A stretch of 64,000 nt of DNA, from the NCBI GenBank assembly GCA_964006375.1, contig OZ023262.1:52836917-52900916 (forward strand), given 5' to 3'. The notes under the pieces are model-generated. The model was not told where the DNA came from. It ran no database searches and saw only the letters and a program-made list of their open reading frames with translations. The translations under genes and the position numbers were made by a program. This document shows positions 10,336 to 21,845 of the stretch, in pieces; the stretch's first letter is position 1; each line of letters starts with the position of its first letter. This stretch comes from Tillus elongatus. Taxonomy: Eukaryota > Arthropoda > Insecta > Coleoptera > Cleridae.

Positions 10336-10688
10336 AACTTGGTTGTTCATTGTGATGGGTCTAGGGCTGGTGTATCTCTTATGAGATAGAAAGCAAGACT
10401 GGGATTTGGTGGAGTTGAATTGTACAAGATTTCTACTTCCTCAGTCTAATATTTTTTGGAGATCCACAGAGACAGAACCCTCAATGAGTCTGCGATCCTC
10501 ATCTAATTGGGCTAAAGAGACAGGCTTAGAATATTGCATTTTTGAGTGAAGGGTACTGTCGTCCGCGTAACTGTGGACTGGGCTGGATGTGCTAGAGAGG
10601 AGGTCATTGATGTGGAGAAGAAACAAAGTAGGGGCTAAAGCTGAACCTTGAGGAACTCCTGCATTAATTGGATACAGTTTAGAGGAAT
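10336..10688 (-). mobile_element. LINE fragment captured in foldback repeat, copy 1
   Basis: Minus-strand piece of the same LINE as 39790-42186, covering its RT region: KLYPINAGVPQGSALAPTLF and VHSYADDSTLHSK, with the catalytic YADD. The left edge joins a repeat terminus reading ctgcaaattcacc, and the right edge ends at gtttagaggaat, directly followed by another foldback copy. The same two breakpoints recur at 28829-29183. Confidence 0.9.
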
Positions 10689-10699
10689 AGGACACCACC

Positions 10700-10985
10700 T
10701 GGATGCACAAACCACAAGAAAAATGTCTTGTTCACACCCCCCAAGGAAGTTATGGGACTGGGAGTGAATAGAGGTGATGTGCGGGGTAGGCAGGGTTTAA
10801 GGGGGATATGGCTTCAAGATGTGAGAAAGACAGCTTTCAAGCCCGCTTTATTCGAATTTTCTGCTCATATGTCCTTTTTACTACCTACCCCGCTCACACC
10901 CCTACTCACTCCTGGTCCCGTAATTTCCTCGGGGGGTGTGAACAAGAAATTGTTCCTGGGCTATTGTGGACGGGTGGTGGGGGGT
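10700..10985. repeat. Foldback unit, copy 2
   Basis: A second full copy of the foldback unit (tggatgcacaaaccacaaga … ggaacaatttcttgtt side inverted), very similar to the one at 9991. With the captured LINE fragment between them, the two copies form a direct repeat. Open frames through it are chance. Confidence 0.85.
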
Positions 10986-12405
10986 GTATATGGGGCTAGT
11001 CAGGTTTCTGAAAACAGTTTTTAAAAAACGTTCGGGAGCTCAACTGCAAATTTACCGAAAATTCTCTACCAAAACGCCCTTACTGCGTCCAGATTTTTTT
11101 TCTTACAAACACATCATATTTCTATAAAAAATGCAAAAAATGCATTAACGAATTTGTTCTACGAAAATTAGCTAAAAAAATTATACACCCCTACTCATTC
11201 CTGGTCCCGTAACTTCCTTGGCGAGTGTGAACAAGACATTTTTCTTGGGGTTTGTGGATCGGGGGGTGGGGGAGAGGCTGTTGCTAGGCAGGTTTCTGAA
11301 AACAGTTTTTTGAAAAGCGTTCGGGAGCTAAACTGCAAATTTACCGAAAATTCGCTACCAAAATGCACTTAATGCGTCTAGATCTTTTTCTAACAAACAC
11401 ATCATATTTCGATAAAAAATTCAAAAATGCCTTAACGAATTTGTTCTACGAAAATTAACTAAAAAAAATTATACACCCCTACTTACTCCTGGTCCTGTAA
11501 CTTCCTTGGAGAGTGTAAACAAGAAATTTTTTGGGGGAATAGGGGTGCTGTGCGGGGTAGGCAGGGTTTAAGGGGGATATGGCTTCAAGATGTGAAAAAG
11601 ACAACTTTCAAGCCCGTTTTATTCGCATTTTCTGCTCATATTTCCTTTTTACTACCTACCCCGTCCAGGACCCCTATTCTGGTCCCGTAACTTCCTTGGG
11701 GGGTGTGAACAAGAAAATTTTCTTGGGTTTTGTGTATCCAGCGGGGCCCTAGGCAGGTTTCTGAAAACAGTTTTTTGAAAGCGTTCGGGAGCTTAACTGC
11801 AAATTTACCGAAAATTCGCTATCAAAACGCACTTACTGCGTCCAGAAAAAATGCAAAAATGGATTAACAAATTTGTTCTACGAAAATTAGCTAACAAAAT
11901 TATAGACCGTTAAACCATAAACTTCACTAAACCTATAAATAAATATCCAAAAAGGCACCAACTTAACTAAACTCACAGCCAAAGCATCAAAGAAAGGGTC
12001 TATTTGAAATTGATATTTTGTAAATATTTTAGTAAAATGAAGGACAATGACGGTTGAATCTCAAACTTAATGGTTTGCAGAACACTCTTGCAACATTTTC
12101 TTTTCACAATCGGTATTTGTTTTACATTCTTTGCATAAACATTGCCAATTTTGACGTTTAAAATTGCGGCTGTGACGGTTTGAGGAAAACTCCAAAATTT
12201 GTTTCTTTAACTGCCCATAACTTCGTTGTCTTTAAAGCTAGAGACCTAAATTTTGGTACAGAGTTCACTCTTCATAATACAAATACGCGCACCAAATTTG
12301 GTTGCCTCACTTTGTTATTTAGGGAGATATGATTTTTTTTAGAAAGAAAACACCAACACAGATCTCATTAGCGAATTAAAAAAAAATTCGCTAAAAGTAA
12401 ATATT
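10986..12405 (+). repeat. Composite repeat block: foldback arms, MITE ends and truncated family-H unit
   Basis: Contains serial repeats of a ~300-bp cassette: ttcgggagctaaactgcaaa, gaaaattcgctaccaaaacg, tgcgtccag ends, and right foldback arms at about 11186, 11475 and a shortened unit at 11530-11750. From 11880 it turns into the family-H core (gaaaattagct … aactgcccataacttcgttg … ccaaatttggttgcctcac) and closes with a hairpin end at 12361-12403 (gatctcattagcgaatt). It has no TA tract. No gene is seen. Confidence 0.7.
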
Positions 12406-13034
12406 GGGATTAAAACATCAAAAAAGAAAAAAGTGTTTTCTAAAAAGTGTTATAAGATGGGATTAGAATAGTATTTCTTTATAGGAAGTGTATAGTGTAT
12501 GTAATTATAGTGATTGGACAAATAAAAGATGTTACTGATGTACTCTGAAGCTTCCTAAATTAAATATGGGCGTATGTGTGTTGTGTTGCTATATAAGCTA
12601 GGTATGTATTTGTGTTAAAAAAAGGTAAAAAATAAAGTTACAATATAATATTTAAAATGCTGACACAGTGTGCAAATGGTCGAAGCTTATACCGCAGCCA
12701 ATCTGAACCTAACTAACCGACTAACTATGACAATTTAATTGTTATTAATTCAAAATGCTAGATAAGATCTTTTATAATGTTCAGTATCTCGGACCAGATT
12801 ACAGTACCCAATAATTTCAAAATGATTAACCACCTGCAAAAGATCTACTTGCATTACATAGTGCCGGAAGTTATCTACTTCTAGGTGAGAATACATATCT
12901 ACTAGTAAAGTGAACAATTTTATACATATACCTGAACTTTAAGAGATTTATTTTTTAGTTCACTTTACCGGTCATATTATCAACCAACGTGCTTTCTTGT
13001 GGATATTTATTCAGGAGAACTTATTAATGAATTA
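12406..13034. other. No feature recognised
   Basis: AT-rich intronic sequence of the sphingomyelinase gene. No coding blocks, inverted repeats or copies of the dispersed families were recognised. Confidence 0.4.
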
Positions 13035-13046
13035 TAGGATAATAAA

Positions 13047-13263
13047 GATAAGTACCTCGGAAAACCCAAATGACCACAATACATATTTTAATGACCTGAC
13101 GATTGTTTCGCTAACAAAGTTAGCGTCATCAGAGGATACAATCTGAATTTTTCATCCTTTAATGACGCAAACTTTGTTAGGTCTTTAAAAATATGTGTTG
13201 TGGTGATTTGGGTTCTCCAAGTATACTTATCAGTGCTCATCACAGGTTCCAATCTTCACTTAG
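13047..13263 (+). mobile_element. Hairpin element with 12-bp target duplication, copy 1
   Basis: Flanked by perfect direct repeats taggataataaa (13035-13046 and 13264-13275). The body folds back: gataagtacctcggaaaacc … caatacatattttaatgacc on the left pairs with ttaaaaatatgtgttgtgg … ggttctccaagtatacttat on the right. An unpaired 35-base extension (cagtgctcatcacaggttcc … cttcacttag) marks one end. The copy at 48594-48823 has the same termini and extension in opposite orientation. Confidence 0.85.
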
Positions 13264-13362
13264 TAGGATAATAAATACATAAACGATGCTCCCTGTATTT
13301 AAATGAAAAGAATATTATTAGAATAATATTATAATCTCAACAGGAATTTTTATGGAAATTAA

Positions 13363-13860
13363 TGTTGTCGTTAGTTTTAACGTTTTCTACGGAGAAGCTG
13401 GTAATTACCATGCTAAACGTGGTTATTCTCCTTCCTCTTTGTCTTACAGACGTAAATGATGGTTTCTATGAGATCGCAATGCATTTTCCCGCTAATGTAA
13501 AAATGGAAGAGTAGAAGTAGAATAGTGTAGAAGGTCTAGAATCTCTATGGACAGTATAAATAGGCGAGCGGTACACAGAGTAAGTTAGTTCAGTATTGAA
13601 TTAGTGTGGTGCAGAATAAGTGATCATAGAGTATTAAGCGAGTCAGTGGTAAGTGTTGGTGTATAAGAAGCGATCATAGAAGGTGAATAGTGGAATATAG
13701 TTCTATGGACATTTAGTAATAGAGAGAAATATTTTAGTTGATGTTGATGTGCTTACGGTGTTAGAAATAGAAAATAGCTGGTTATAATGTTATAATAAAT
13801 AGTAGTTTGAAAAACTGTCTTTTGTTAGTCAACAAATCCAGAACCCCGTGGAACGTAACA
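13363..13860 (+). mobile_element. Solo-LTR-like sequence (left edge uncertain)
   Basis: Ends in ccccgtggaacgtaaca, like the ACA end of an LTR and like the solo LTR at 33038-33825, which also has a cagaaccc stretch just before its end. It carries a TATA-like gtataaatagg at 13555 and an A-rich ataataaatag near 13792. A matching TGT start with target duplication was not found, so the element class is inferred. Confidence 0.45.
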
Positions 13861-14046
13861 ATATATTACCTTTTTTCTGTGAGCTGCAAAATCACTGATT
13901 TTTCCTGTAAGCTTGTTCTGTAGGTGTTTGAGCGTGTCTTTATTACAGCTATTACCACAAAAAACCGGGGTTGTGTGTGTGTTGATGATGACATACATCT
14001 CCGGTTGAACGCCTTGGTTTTTTCCTGGTCTGTGTGTGGTGTGCGC

Positions 14047-14798
14047 TTTTTTTTTAATTTCAACAACACACCATGAGGGCTTACAGCCTAAATACTATCG
14101 TACCGTGGGTGTTGACAAGGAGGAAAGAGGCAGCTTGTTAATTCTGGACTTGAAGGTTTGGAGGTTCGGAGGAGAAGGAAAAACATGTGCCGGCAAGGAA
14201 TTCCACAACTTGGAAGTCCTCGGGACAAAAGAGCGGGCATAACAAGATGTTCTATGTCTGGTGACCTGGACATTAAAAGGGTGCATTCGCTCTGTTCCCC
14301 TGGTAGATCTGTTGGGGGCAGCAGGTGGGGGAACTATGGAGGAAAGCTCCTCTGAGCAGTGCCAGTGCAGATGTCTATAAAAGAGAGAGAGGTCACCAAC
14401 GGCACGTCGGTGGGCAAGGGAAGGCAGCCTTTGGGTGAGGGGGTAGGGTCACCGATGAGACGTGTAGCTCTCTTTTGAATGGAGTCCAGGATAGCGAGTG
14501 TAGAAGCGGCAACTGCACCGCAGATGTGGGAGCAGTATTCGAGGTTTGGCCTTATTTGTGAAGTATATAAGGTATAGAGATTAGCTGGTGAAAAGTATTT
14601 GCGAGCCCGGAAGAGGAAACCTAATTTCTTAGCAGCCGCTTCTGCAATTGATGTGACATGTTGGTGCCAATTAAGATTTCGATCCACAGAAATGCCAACA
14701 AGAGAAAAGGACTCATTACTTTGAATAACTTGGTTGTTTATTGTGATGGGTCTAGGGCTGGTGTATCTCTTGTGAGAAAGAAAGCAAGACTTAGTTTT
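14047..14798 (-). mobile_element. 5'-truncated LINE copy, poly(A) end retained
   Basis: Minus-strand copy of the LINE at 39790-42186. The + strand starts with the tail as nine T (14047-14055), then the 3' UTR and the C-terminal frame: NSLPAHVFP, TPSPKGCLPLPTDVP (shifted), RPNLEYCSHICGAVAAS, RARKYFSPANLYTLYTSQI. It is truncated inside the RT C-terminal region near 14798. Small frameshifts inactivate it. Confidence 0.9.
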
Positions 14799-14799
14799 A

Positions 14800-16200
14800 G
14801 TTTTAGCTTGGAAGGGGGTAATGATAATACCAGGAACCTTACAGTGTAGGCGTTATTAGGCATTGTGTGTATGGTTTTCTAATCAGGCGAGAAAATTGAG
14901 TGAGTTTTCTGTTTGCACAAGAACCGTTTCCTCAAATCTCCCTCCTGATTGGTTGCGGCGAACCTCTATATATACCTCTTTGTCAGGCTCCACACTCACA
15001 CTCTGTATATAAACGCAACATCAATACCAGCAACAGCAACAATCATGAGCGCATCACGTATAATCAGTACCGCCACCATCGTCGTAATCGTCCGTGTTGG
15101 CCCAGTTAAACTGCAACTTCTGCAATGTTAAGAGCGGACGATTTGTTATTACTTATTACACGTGCCGTACGTTGTCCATGGTGCAGAAAAAGTGAAAACG
15201 CGTTTCAGTCAGCGTCTGTTTAACAGACTCTGTTAGTCAAATTAGGTGTCGGTGTTGTGTTTATGCCTAGGCGGATTACTCCGACCGCGGAGCCCTTGCA
15301 ATTCTTAAATTCCGGTAGTGTTCAAATCATCTGCGAGGGGCAGATAAAAACTCTCACAGGTGTTCAAATCAGTTTGTTTCATTTTGATGAGCCGCACTAA
15401 CGCAAACACCTCAAACAAAACAGTGAAGGGTTTCTGAGGGGTGTTTCTCGTGTGGGTGTGTGTGTATGTGTGTGTTAGCTGTTATCCCTAAGTCCAAAGA
15501 ACATGTGAACACCATCATCATCAACAGCAACGACTGCAACAACAACAACAAGAATGGATTTATGGAACATCAACTGGACGCCCAGTGGATATTTGAGGCA
15601 TGTCTCTTGTGCATCCAGTTGATATCCACTGGACATAGAGTGGATGTCTGCTGCTTGTACCTATATACGTATATAAAGTATGTATATAAGCCCAGAAATT
15701 CGAATGCATCCTTGATTGGATTCTAATGAGAAATGTGCATATGTTCACATTCTTTCAATTTTACTGGAATTTTTCTGCTCTAGCAATTAATATTCTTCCC
15801 TCATCAGCACGTCTATGTGCTCCAGGTCCCACAGATTGTTTTGGGGTTGAAGGAAAAATATTTTACTTGTAGAGATATGCACAAAACACTCCACCAAGCA
15901 GGTCTGAACGACCTGACCTGACCTAACCCGATTTGACCTGACTAAAAACCGCAGGAGAAAACCGAAGAAAGCACGAAAAACATGCATTTTACAAAAAAAT
16001 ATATAAGAAAACAATGTTAGTTTAAACTTGCCGTAATGTGAACAGCGACGAACCAATAATATCAATAACTCAGCAATGACAAATTCCCACAATGAAAAAA
16101 CAAATTTCCACAACATAAACATAGTATAAAGCTGTCGATTTATCTAAAACTAGTTTGCCCTTCATCTGCAGTATCACTAAATTAGTAATTTACATGCATG
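14800..16200. other. No gene recognised; TATA-like sites and small repeats
   Basis: Holds two TATA-like strings (ctatatatacc near 14970 and gtatataaacgc near 15006) followed by a 28-codon frame at 15044, none of which can be tied to a known gene. Around 15582-15650 a short inverted repeat pairs ccagtggatat with atatccactgg. A gacctgacctgacc run lies at 15910. The rest is plain intron. Confidence 0.4.
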
Positions 16201-16213
16201 TTTAATATTTTAG

Positions 16214-16384
16214 GTGGCTGATATATGATGACGACGACCCGTATGGCCAGCTACAATGGTTAGTTGATGTTCTTTATAAAGCAGAACAAAAAGGTGAACA
16301 TGTTCATATTTTGTCCCACATACCACCTGGTGAACCGCAGTGTCTCATCAAATGGAGTGAGAACTTCGCCAAAATTGTCGGCAG
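16214..16384 (+). CDS. SMPD1: Acid sphingomyelinase, exon B
   Basis: Acceptor aatattttag|g, donor ggcag|gtactt. Joined to exon A it reads [19 protein letters not shown], then [18 protein letters not shown] and [13 protein letters not shown]. The family motif is DPxGQLQWLVxxLxxAExxGxKVHIIGHIPPG…W…NYxxIV. The His of HIPPG is a predicted zinc ligand; the preceding Gly is Ser here. A mariner-like transposon begins only 46 bp after the donor. Confidence 0.93.
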
Positions 16385-17639
16385 GTACTTTTTTAATCAA
16401 ATTACTATTTTTATATATTACATATATGTACCGGGTGGCCAATTAAGCAAGGTAAGCAGCTGTATCTCGAAAACCGTTTACCCTAGAGCTTTGTGAAAAA
16501 AATATCTTTAGTAAATGTGGCCAAGGAAAATCGTTGGAAATTATTTTGAAGCTCGTCAGATGCCCGCTAGGGGGCGTAACATTAAGAGAAAATAGAAAAA
16601 ATAGGATATCTCAGTAATATGTCCAGATAAACTGTGTTGAAAATACATGCAAATAAATATCGTGTGTATCACGAACAAATTTGTATTGACTATTTTTCTC
16701 TAACTCTTCAGATAAAGTGGTGGGGGTAAGGCAAACACTGATACAATATCTAGGGATCGCCTCTTTGGAAAATATTGAACTTAGTGTCATTTAAAAGAGT
16801 ATTTTTTGCTATATCAACTGCATTGCAAACCATGTCTTTGTTATTGTTACTGTAATCACTAGATGGCGCTTTTAAAAAGTTTAACACTTTTTTTTATTTT
16901 TCTCAAGAAACCTAAATACAATGATATAAATATTACTACATAGATAGAAAGAGGACTAAAGGTCAAAGCAAGTGGTGAAAATCTCAAGTCTCTAACTTTT
17001 GTTTAACAAGAGATATTAATGAAAAACTTATAAAACTGGAATTTAAACAAAAACACTTTCAGCATTGACTAATATAAAGATTGAAAACAGAAATTTATTA
17101 ATTTGCAAATTTAGTTTTATAGTTTTTTGTTAAAAATAAGACTTTTCGACGCATTCTTAACGCAACTATAACTTATTCGTTCGGTCGAATAATTATACTC
17201 TAAAACTGGAATAGGTAGGCTTTGGAAAAAAGACAAAATTACAATACTTTGAAGAAATGTCAAATTAGTTACTCTGAATTCTTTGGTGTATAATTTAAAT
17301 ATTAGAAATATTTTTTACAAATGATGAAGCCGTTGATATGATTGGTGTTTACTTTGAGTGCTTTCAAAATGTGGCAGTTGCTGAAAGAGTGTATGAAATG
17401 CGGTATCCGAATCGCCACCATTACAACAGAAGAGTTTTTCCTCGCTTGGTGCAAAACTTACGTGAAACTGGAAGCTTTAAGCTGACCGGTGCAGCGGAGA
17501 CGCCGTTTTGCCAGAACTAAAGAAAATATTATCATTGTTTGGCATATATAGAATTTAATCCTCATGTTAGCACAAGAACATTGCATCTTGATTTGGGAAT
17601 ATCACGGCCCACCATCCAAACTATTTTGAGAGAGTATAG

Positions 17640-18340
17640 GTAAGCTTATATCATGAAATTTATTTATTTATCTCACAGGGATCATAATTACGGTTGTGAA
17701 AATGATCAGACGACAGTCCAAAAAATTATGATATGATAACACGACATGTTACCATAATGATCGTTTATGATCCGAGTAAGATACAAAACTTTATCTGCTG
17801 GCATTCGTTAAAACTTAAGACCCTCAAAATATTTGAATTTTATTTGCAGCACGATGAAACTTACATTTTTTACTTAATTTCATTGGTGTGAATGTAGCGT
17901 TTGTTTATTATTTATTATTGAATTAGTTAGCCAAAGATTCGTGTTTTGTTTCTCGTTGTAGTAGCAGTAGTGCTATAGTGAATCCCATTATCGCACTATG
18001 GGTTGTTCACCCAAGCTAGACAGTTACATCATCAACCACCAAAATCTTCGCATATCAACAACAAGTACGTTTTCTCGAATTCAGTTGATTTTAGGTATAT
18101 GAGTACTATTGATGACATTGAAATTACCACAACTGTTCAACTTTCAACGTAGTAACAGTTAAGCTTAATGAATTGTTGATCACGTGACTGTCTAGCTTGA
18201 GTGAACACCCCTTGTGGTATAATGAACAGCTTTATGTTACTTAAATCCGATAACATAATGCGTCTATTATGTCAGCAGATAAACATATTTTTATTACAAT
18301 GTCCTTTTGAATATATAATCATAATTATTTTGATTTTTAG
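17640..18340 (+). other. Candidate intron inside the mariner transposase
   Basis: The reading stops at agagagtatag|gtaagc and resumes at gatttttag|actacaccct; removing the 701 bp joins ag|a into an Arg codon in the correct frame (REYR|LHPYHIV). The donor matches GTAAG and the acceptor has a T-rich tract. The alternative is an insertion that happened to land there. Confidence 0.6.
17985..18232. mobile_element. MITE nested in the transposase intron
   Basis: Inverted ends: ggttgttcacccaagctaga at 18001 pairs with tctagcttgagtgaacaccc at 18191-18210, and pairing weakly continues outward (tatcgcactatgg versus ccacaagggg). Interior has no coding sequence. Target duplication not resolved. Confidence 0.6.
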
Positions 18341-19744
18341 ACTACACCCTTATCATATTGTTTTGAATCATTTGCACTGAATGAGCAGGATTATGATCGG
18401 AGGCTGGATCATTGCCATTGGCTTTTAGACATGATCAACGAAAATCCAAATTTTTTAACGCAAGTTCTTTGGACGGACTAGGCTACTTTTCATAGCGACG
18501 GTAATGTGAATTTGCATAATATGCATTATTGGTCTACCGAGAACCCCCACTGGATGCGAGAAGTTCAACATTAAGGACGTTGGAGTCTTAATGTATGGTG
18601 TGGCGTAATAGGAGGTACAATTATTGGGCCCTATTTCTTTGACAGTCGCTTACTGGTAACCTCTTCTTGCAGTTTCTAAGAAATGAATTGCCAGTTTTAT
18701 TGGAAGATGTGCCCCTTGAAACCAGGCAAAATGTCTTTCTGCAGCTTGATGGTTGTCCAGCACATTTTTCAATTAATGTGCGAGAACATCTCGATGAGAC
18801 GTATCCAGGCCGATGGATAGGAAGAGGAATCATATTTCCCTGGCCAGCGAGGTCACCTGACTTAACATGCTTAGACTTTTATTTGTGGGGACGAATAAAG
18901 GACCTTGTCTTCCAAACAAATCCTACGAGCAAAGAAGATATGAAGAATATAATCTGAAATGCAATTCGTAGTCTGTCAACAGCGAAAGTGGAAACTGCCG
19001 TTTTTTCTACTCGAAATAGGCTCGAGCAGTGTGTAGAACGTGACGGCAGACACTTTGGGCATTTAAGGAGACACTAGAGTGCTTATCTTTTAGAATTACA
19101 TACAGAGGGAATTAAATATTTTGTTTTAGATTGCAGTATCAGTTTTTTATTAATATCTCCGAAAGATAGAGACTTGGGATTTTCACCACTTGCTTTGGCC
19201 TTTAGTCCTCTTTCTATCTATGTAGTAATATTTATATCATTGTTATTGGGTTTCTTGAGAAAAATCATAAAATGTGTTAAATTTTTAAAAAGCGCCATCT
19301 AGTGATTACAGTAACAATAACAAAGACGTGGCTTGCAATGCAGTTGATAAAGCAAGAAATACTCTTTTAAACGACACTAAGTTCAATATTTTCCAATGAG
19401 GCGATCCCGAGATATTGCATTTTTTCCTAATCAATGTTTGCCTTACCCCCACCACTTTATCTGAAGAGTTAGAGAAAAATAGTTAAAACAAAAATTGTTT
19501 GTGATACACAGGACATTTATCTGCAGGTATTTTCAACACAGTTTATCTGGACATATTACTAAAATATCCTATTTTTTCCATTTCCTCTTGGTGTTACGCT
19601 CCCTAGCGGGCATCTGACGAACTTGAAAATAATTTCCAACGATTTCCCTTGGCCATATTTACTAAAGATATTTTTTTACCAAAGCTGTATGGTGAACGGT
19701 TTCCGAGATACAGCCGCTTACCTCGCTTAATTGGCCACCCGGTA

Positions 19745-21000
19745 CATGTTACTTATACTTGCCCAAATGCAACTAAATTGGATAGAATAAGTCATAAATC
19801 ACACACACCTGCACATACAAAAAACTACAACTGATCGTCATCGATCAGACATTTTGACCCTTCCTTTGTGTGGTTGCTCTCTTCTCTGCTCTCACAGACT
19901 TTATCTTGACTTCCAAGTCTATTTCCATATCGCGATGTCTGATGTCTTCCACCAACATCTTAGCTATTCTGGTTGTAAAAGCATACATTGGCGAAATAAT
20001 TGCGCCTGATAAATTGTACATGTTTTGTTGTACGCAGGGCATCTTATCCTACCATTTGTTAAGCTTCGCAATTTTCTGCACTTTATAGTGACACTTCTCA
20101 CAGTATTAACTTATTACCTATGAGTCAAAAGTCGACAATTCTATAGCAGTATTTCTGCACTTTTGAGAGCGTAATATAAGTTTCCCCAATTAGCCTTTGT
20201 TGTACTTGCTTATCGAATTAATTAATCTTTCTTTAATTATTCGATCTGCATTATATGAATATTAACAATTATCATTTCCACAGAAAAATCCACAACTAGC
20301 ATCTTGCTTTTTAGGTTTTGTTACAAAGGAGTCAATGGTCTGGTCTTCTATCTGATAGACGTTATTAAATTTAAACGGTTTCATGGCAAAAACAATTAAT
20401 CAAAACATCTTCCAGATTATTTGTTCTATTGCATAAGTATATAACCATGCTTCGCCTATAATATGTTTAAGTAGGGCTATTCTTAGATTTTATATGGCTT
20501 TGCACTAATCATCTAGGAACAGTGTCTGGAAGTTAACAAAAATTCCCAAGATCGTCCCGCCCTATAACTACAACCAGGCGATGTTTTAGTAGGCAAGACT
20601 AAAATGAGTGTTCTGTGGCACTGCAGACGGAAGCTGATCGCGTTCACATAAACAGAACCCCTGTAGAAGTGCTGAGCGATCAGCAATTTTTTGTGTTAAG
20701 ATTTAGACTTCCATAAATCCCCAAGAGTTTGCAAGTCCACATAAATGTTGCCATTCAAAATTTCACCATTGTTTGTCATAAAAAAAAAGTGTCTAATCGC
20801 AGAACAGTTTTGAAAGTCTCAAGTCGTCACCTCTTCACCCTATAAAAATGACTTGTAGCAATCACGGTCTAAGCCTAGTACAAATCAAAAAAAAATGTTT
20901 TTAGGCTATAAATACAGCATTGAAGAAACAAACAAAATCTGATAAAAATCTTCTTTGTGTGCTGTCTATCAGATGTGATAAGAAAAAAAAATGCAAATTG
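19745..21000. other. No gene supported
   Basis: Intronic sequence of the sphingomyelinase gene. A minus-strand frame at 20042-19845 (TRIAKMLVEDIRHRDMEIDL) has protein-like composition but no splice context or recognised family, so it is not called. No other elements recognised. Confidence 0.4.
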
Positions 21001-21005
21001 TCTAT

Positions 21006-21420
21006 TATTCATGAAATTCTCTGAACGCAGCAAGTGCGTTATGGTAGCGAATTTTCTTTAAAATATTTTTAATAGCAAATGTCTTTCTTTGTTGAAGGCA
21101 GGTATCAAACTTGGTTGCCTATATAGTAGAAACAATGTAAAGTCTAGATGCAGCAAATGTGTTATGGAAGTGAATTTCCATAAAAATGTTTTTAATAGCA
21201 AATGTGAGCAGGCATCAATCTGATTACCGGTATAGCCTATGTAGTAGAAATAGTGTACTATATTTTATCAAAATTACTTATGGTTTGAAAATATACAAAA
21301 GTTTTCCGAAAATAAACTTAAATGTTGGTTTTCTAACCAACAAAGCTTACGTTAATAACAAATTGAGTTATTGAAATTTGAAGGATTTAATGAAAATTCG
21401 GTAAATTTGCAGATTAGCTC
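21006..21420 (+). repeat. MITE-like repeat unit, near-copy of 9489-9960
   Basis: Opens with ctctgaacgcagcaagtgcg at 21011 and follows the same order as 9489-9960, including the second start tctagatgcagcaaatgtgt and aaacttaaatgttggttttc. It lacks a short segment after aaacaatgta. The pair shows a shared multi-unit repeat rather than independent insertions. Confidence 0.85.
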
Positions 21421-21845
21421 CCGAACGCTTTTCAACCAATTGTTTTCAGAAACATTACTAGGACCCCACCTGAATGCACAAACCACAAGAAAAATTTCTT
21501 GTTCACACCTCCCAAGGAAGTTATGGGACTGGGAGTGAATAGGGGTGCTGTGCGGGGTAGGCAAGGTTTAAGGGGGATATGGCTTCAAGATGTGAAAAAG
21601 ACAGCTTTCAAGCCCGCTTTATTCGAATTTTCTGCACATATTTCCTTTTTACTACCTACCCCGCCCAGCACCCTCACTCCTGGTCCCGTAATTTCCTTGG
21701 GGAGTGTGAACAAGACATTTTTCTTGGGGTTTGTGGATCCAGGGGGGGTCTACGCAGGTTTCTGAAAACAGTTTTTTGAAAAACGTTCGGGAGCTACACT
21801 GCAACTTTACTGAAAATTCGCTACCAAAACGCACTTACTGCGTCC
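21393..21845. repeat. Foldback unit with extended arms
   Basis: Best preserved foldback copy. The arms start with gaaaattcggtaaatttgca on the left and end with its inverse form (actttactgaaaattcgcta) on the right. They include gctcccgaacgctt, ttttcagaaac, ccacaagaaaaatttcttgt and ggaagttatgggactgggag in order, about 190 bp per arm around a loop of roughly 80 bp. No coding potential beyond chance frames. Confidence 0.85.

Larger units (their letters stand above)
17333..19076 (+). pseudogene. Mariner-like transposase (DUF4817 type), split and decayed
   Basis: The N-terminal frame (17338-17520) has MIGVYFECFQNVAVAERVYE and YPNRHHYNRRVFPRLVQNLR, the DNA-binding DUF4817-like region. After a frameshift, STRTLHLDLGISRPTIQTIL forms a second helix-turn-helix up to 17639. 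The catalytic part resumes at 18341: PYHIVLNHLH, LLDMINENPNFLTQVLWTD (first Asp, followed by a stop), NVFLQLDGCPAHFSINVREH (second Asp) and ARSPDLTCLDFYLWGRIKDL (third Asp), giving a D-41-D spacing. Several stops make it inactive. Ends near 19076. Confidence 0.85.
16431..19742 (+). mobile_element. Mariner-like transposon with ~600-bp inverted ends
   Basis: Starts ccgggtggccaattaagcaa and ends with the inverse ttaattggccacccgg, bounded by TA on both sides (16429-16430, 19743-19744), the Tc1/mariner target duplication. The ends remain inverted repeats for about 600 bp (to ~17036 and from ~19136): examples are gcccgctagggggcgtaac versus gttacgctccctagcgggc and gcgccatctagtgattacag versus ctgtaatcactagatggcgc. 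Typical mariner ends are about 30 bp, so these are very long. Interior carries a decayed transposase with a possible intron. Confidence 0.9.

Noticed and set aside
15044..15131. 28-codon frame downstream of a TATA-like box as a small peptide gene
   Set aside because: Hydrophobic but without recognisable motif, no supporting context; TATA-like strings are frequent in this AT-rich DNA.
19845..20042. Minus-strand 65-codon frame as a host exon or retrocopy
   Set aside because: Composition is protein-like (TRIAKMLVEDIRHRD) but there is no recognised family, no matching splice sites and no neighbouring exon.
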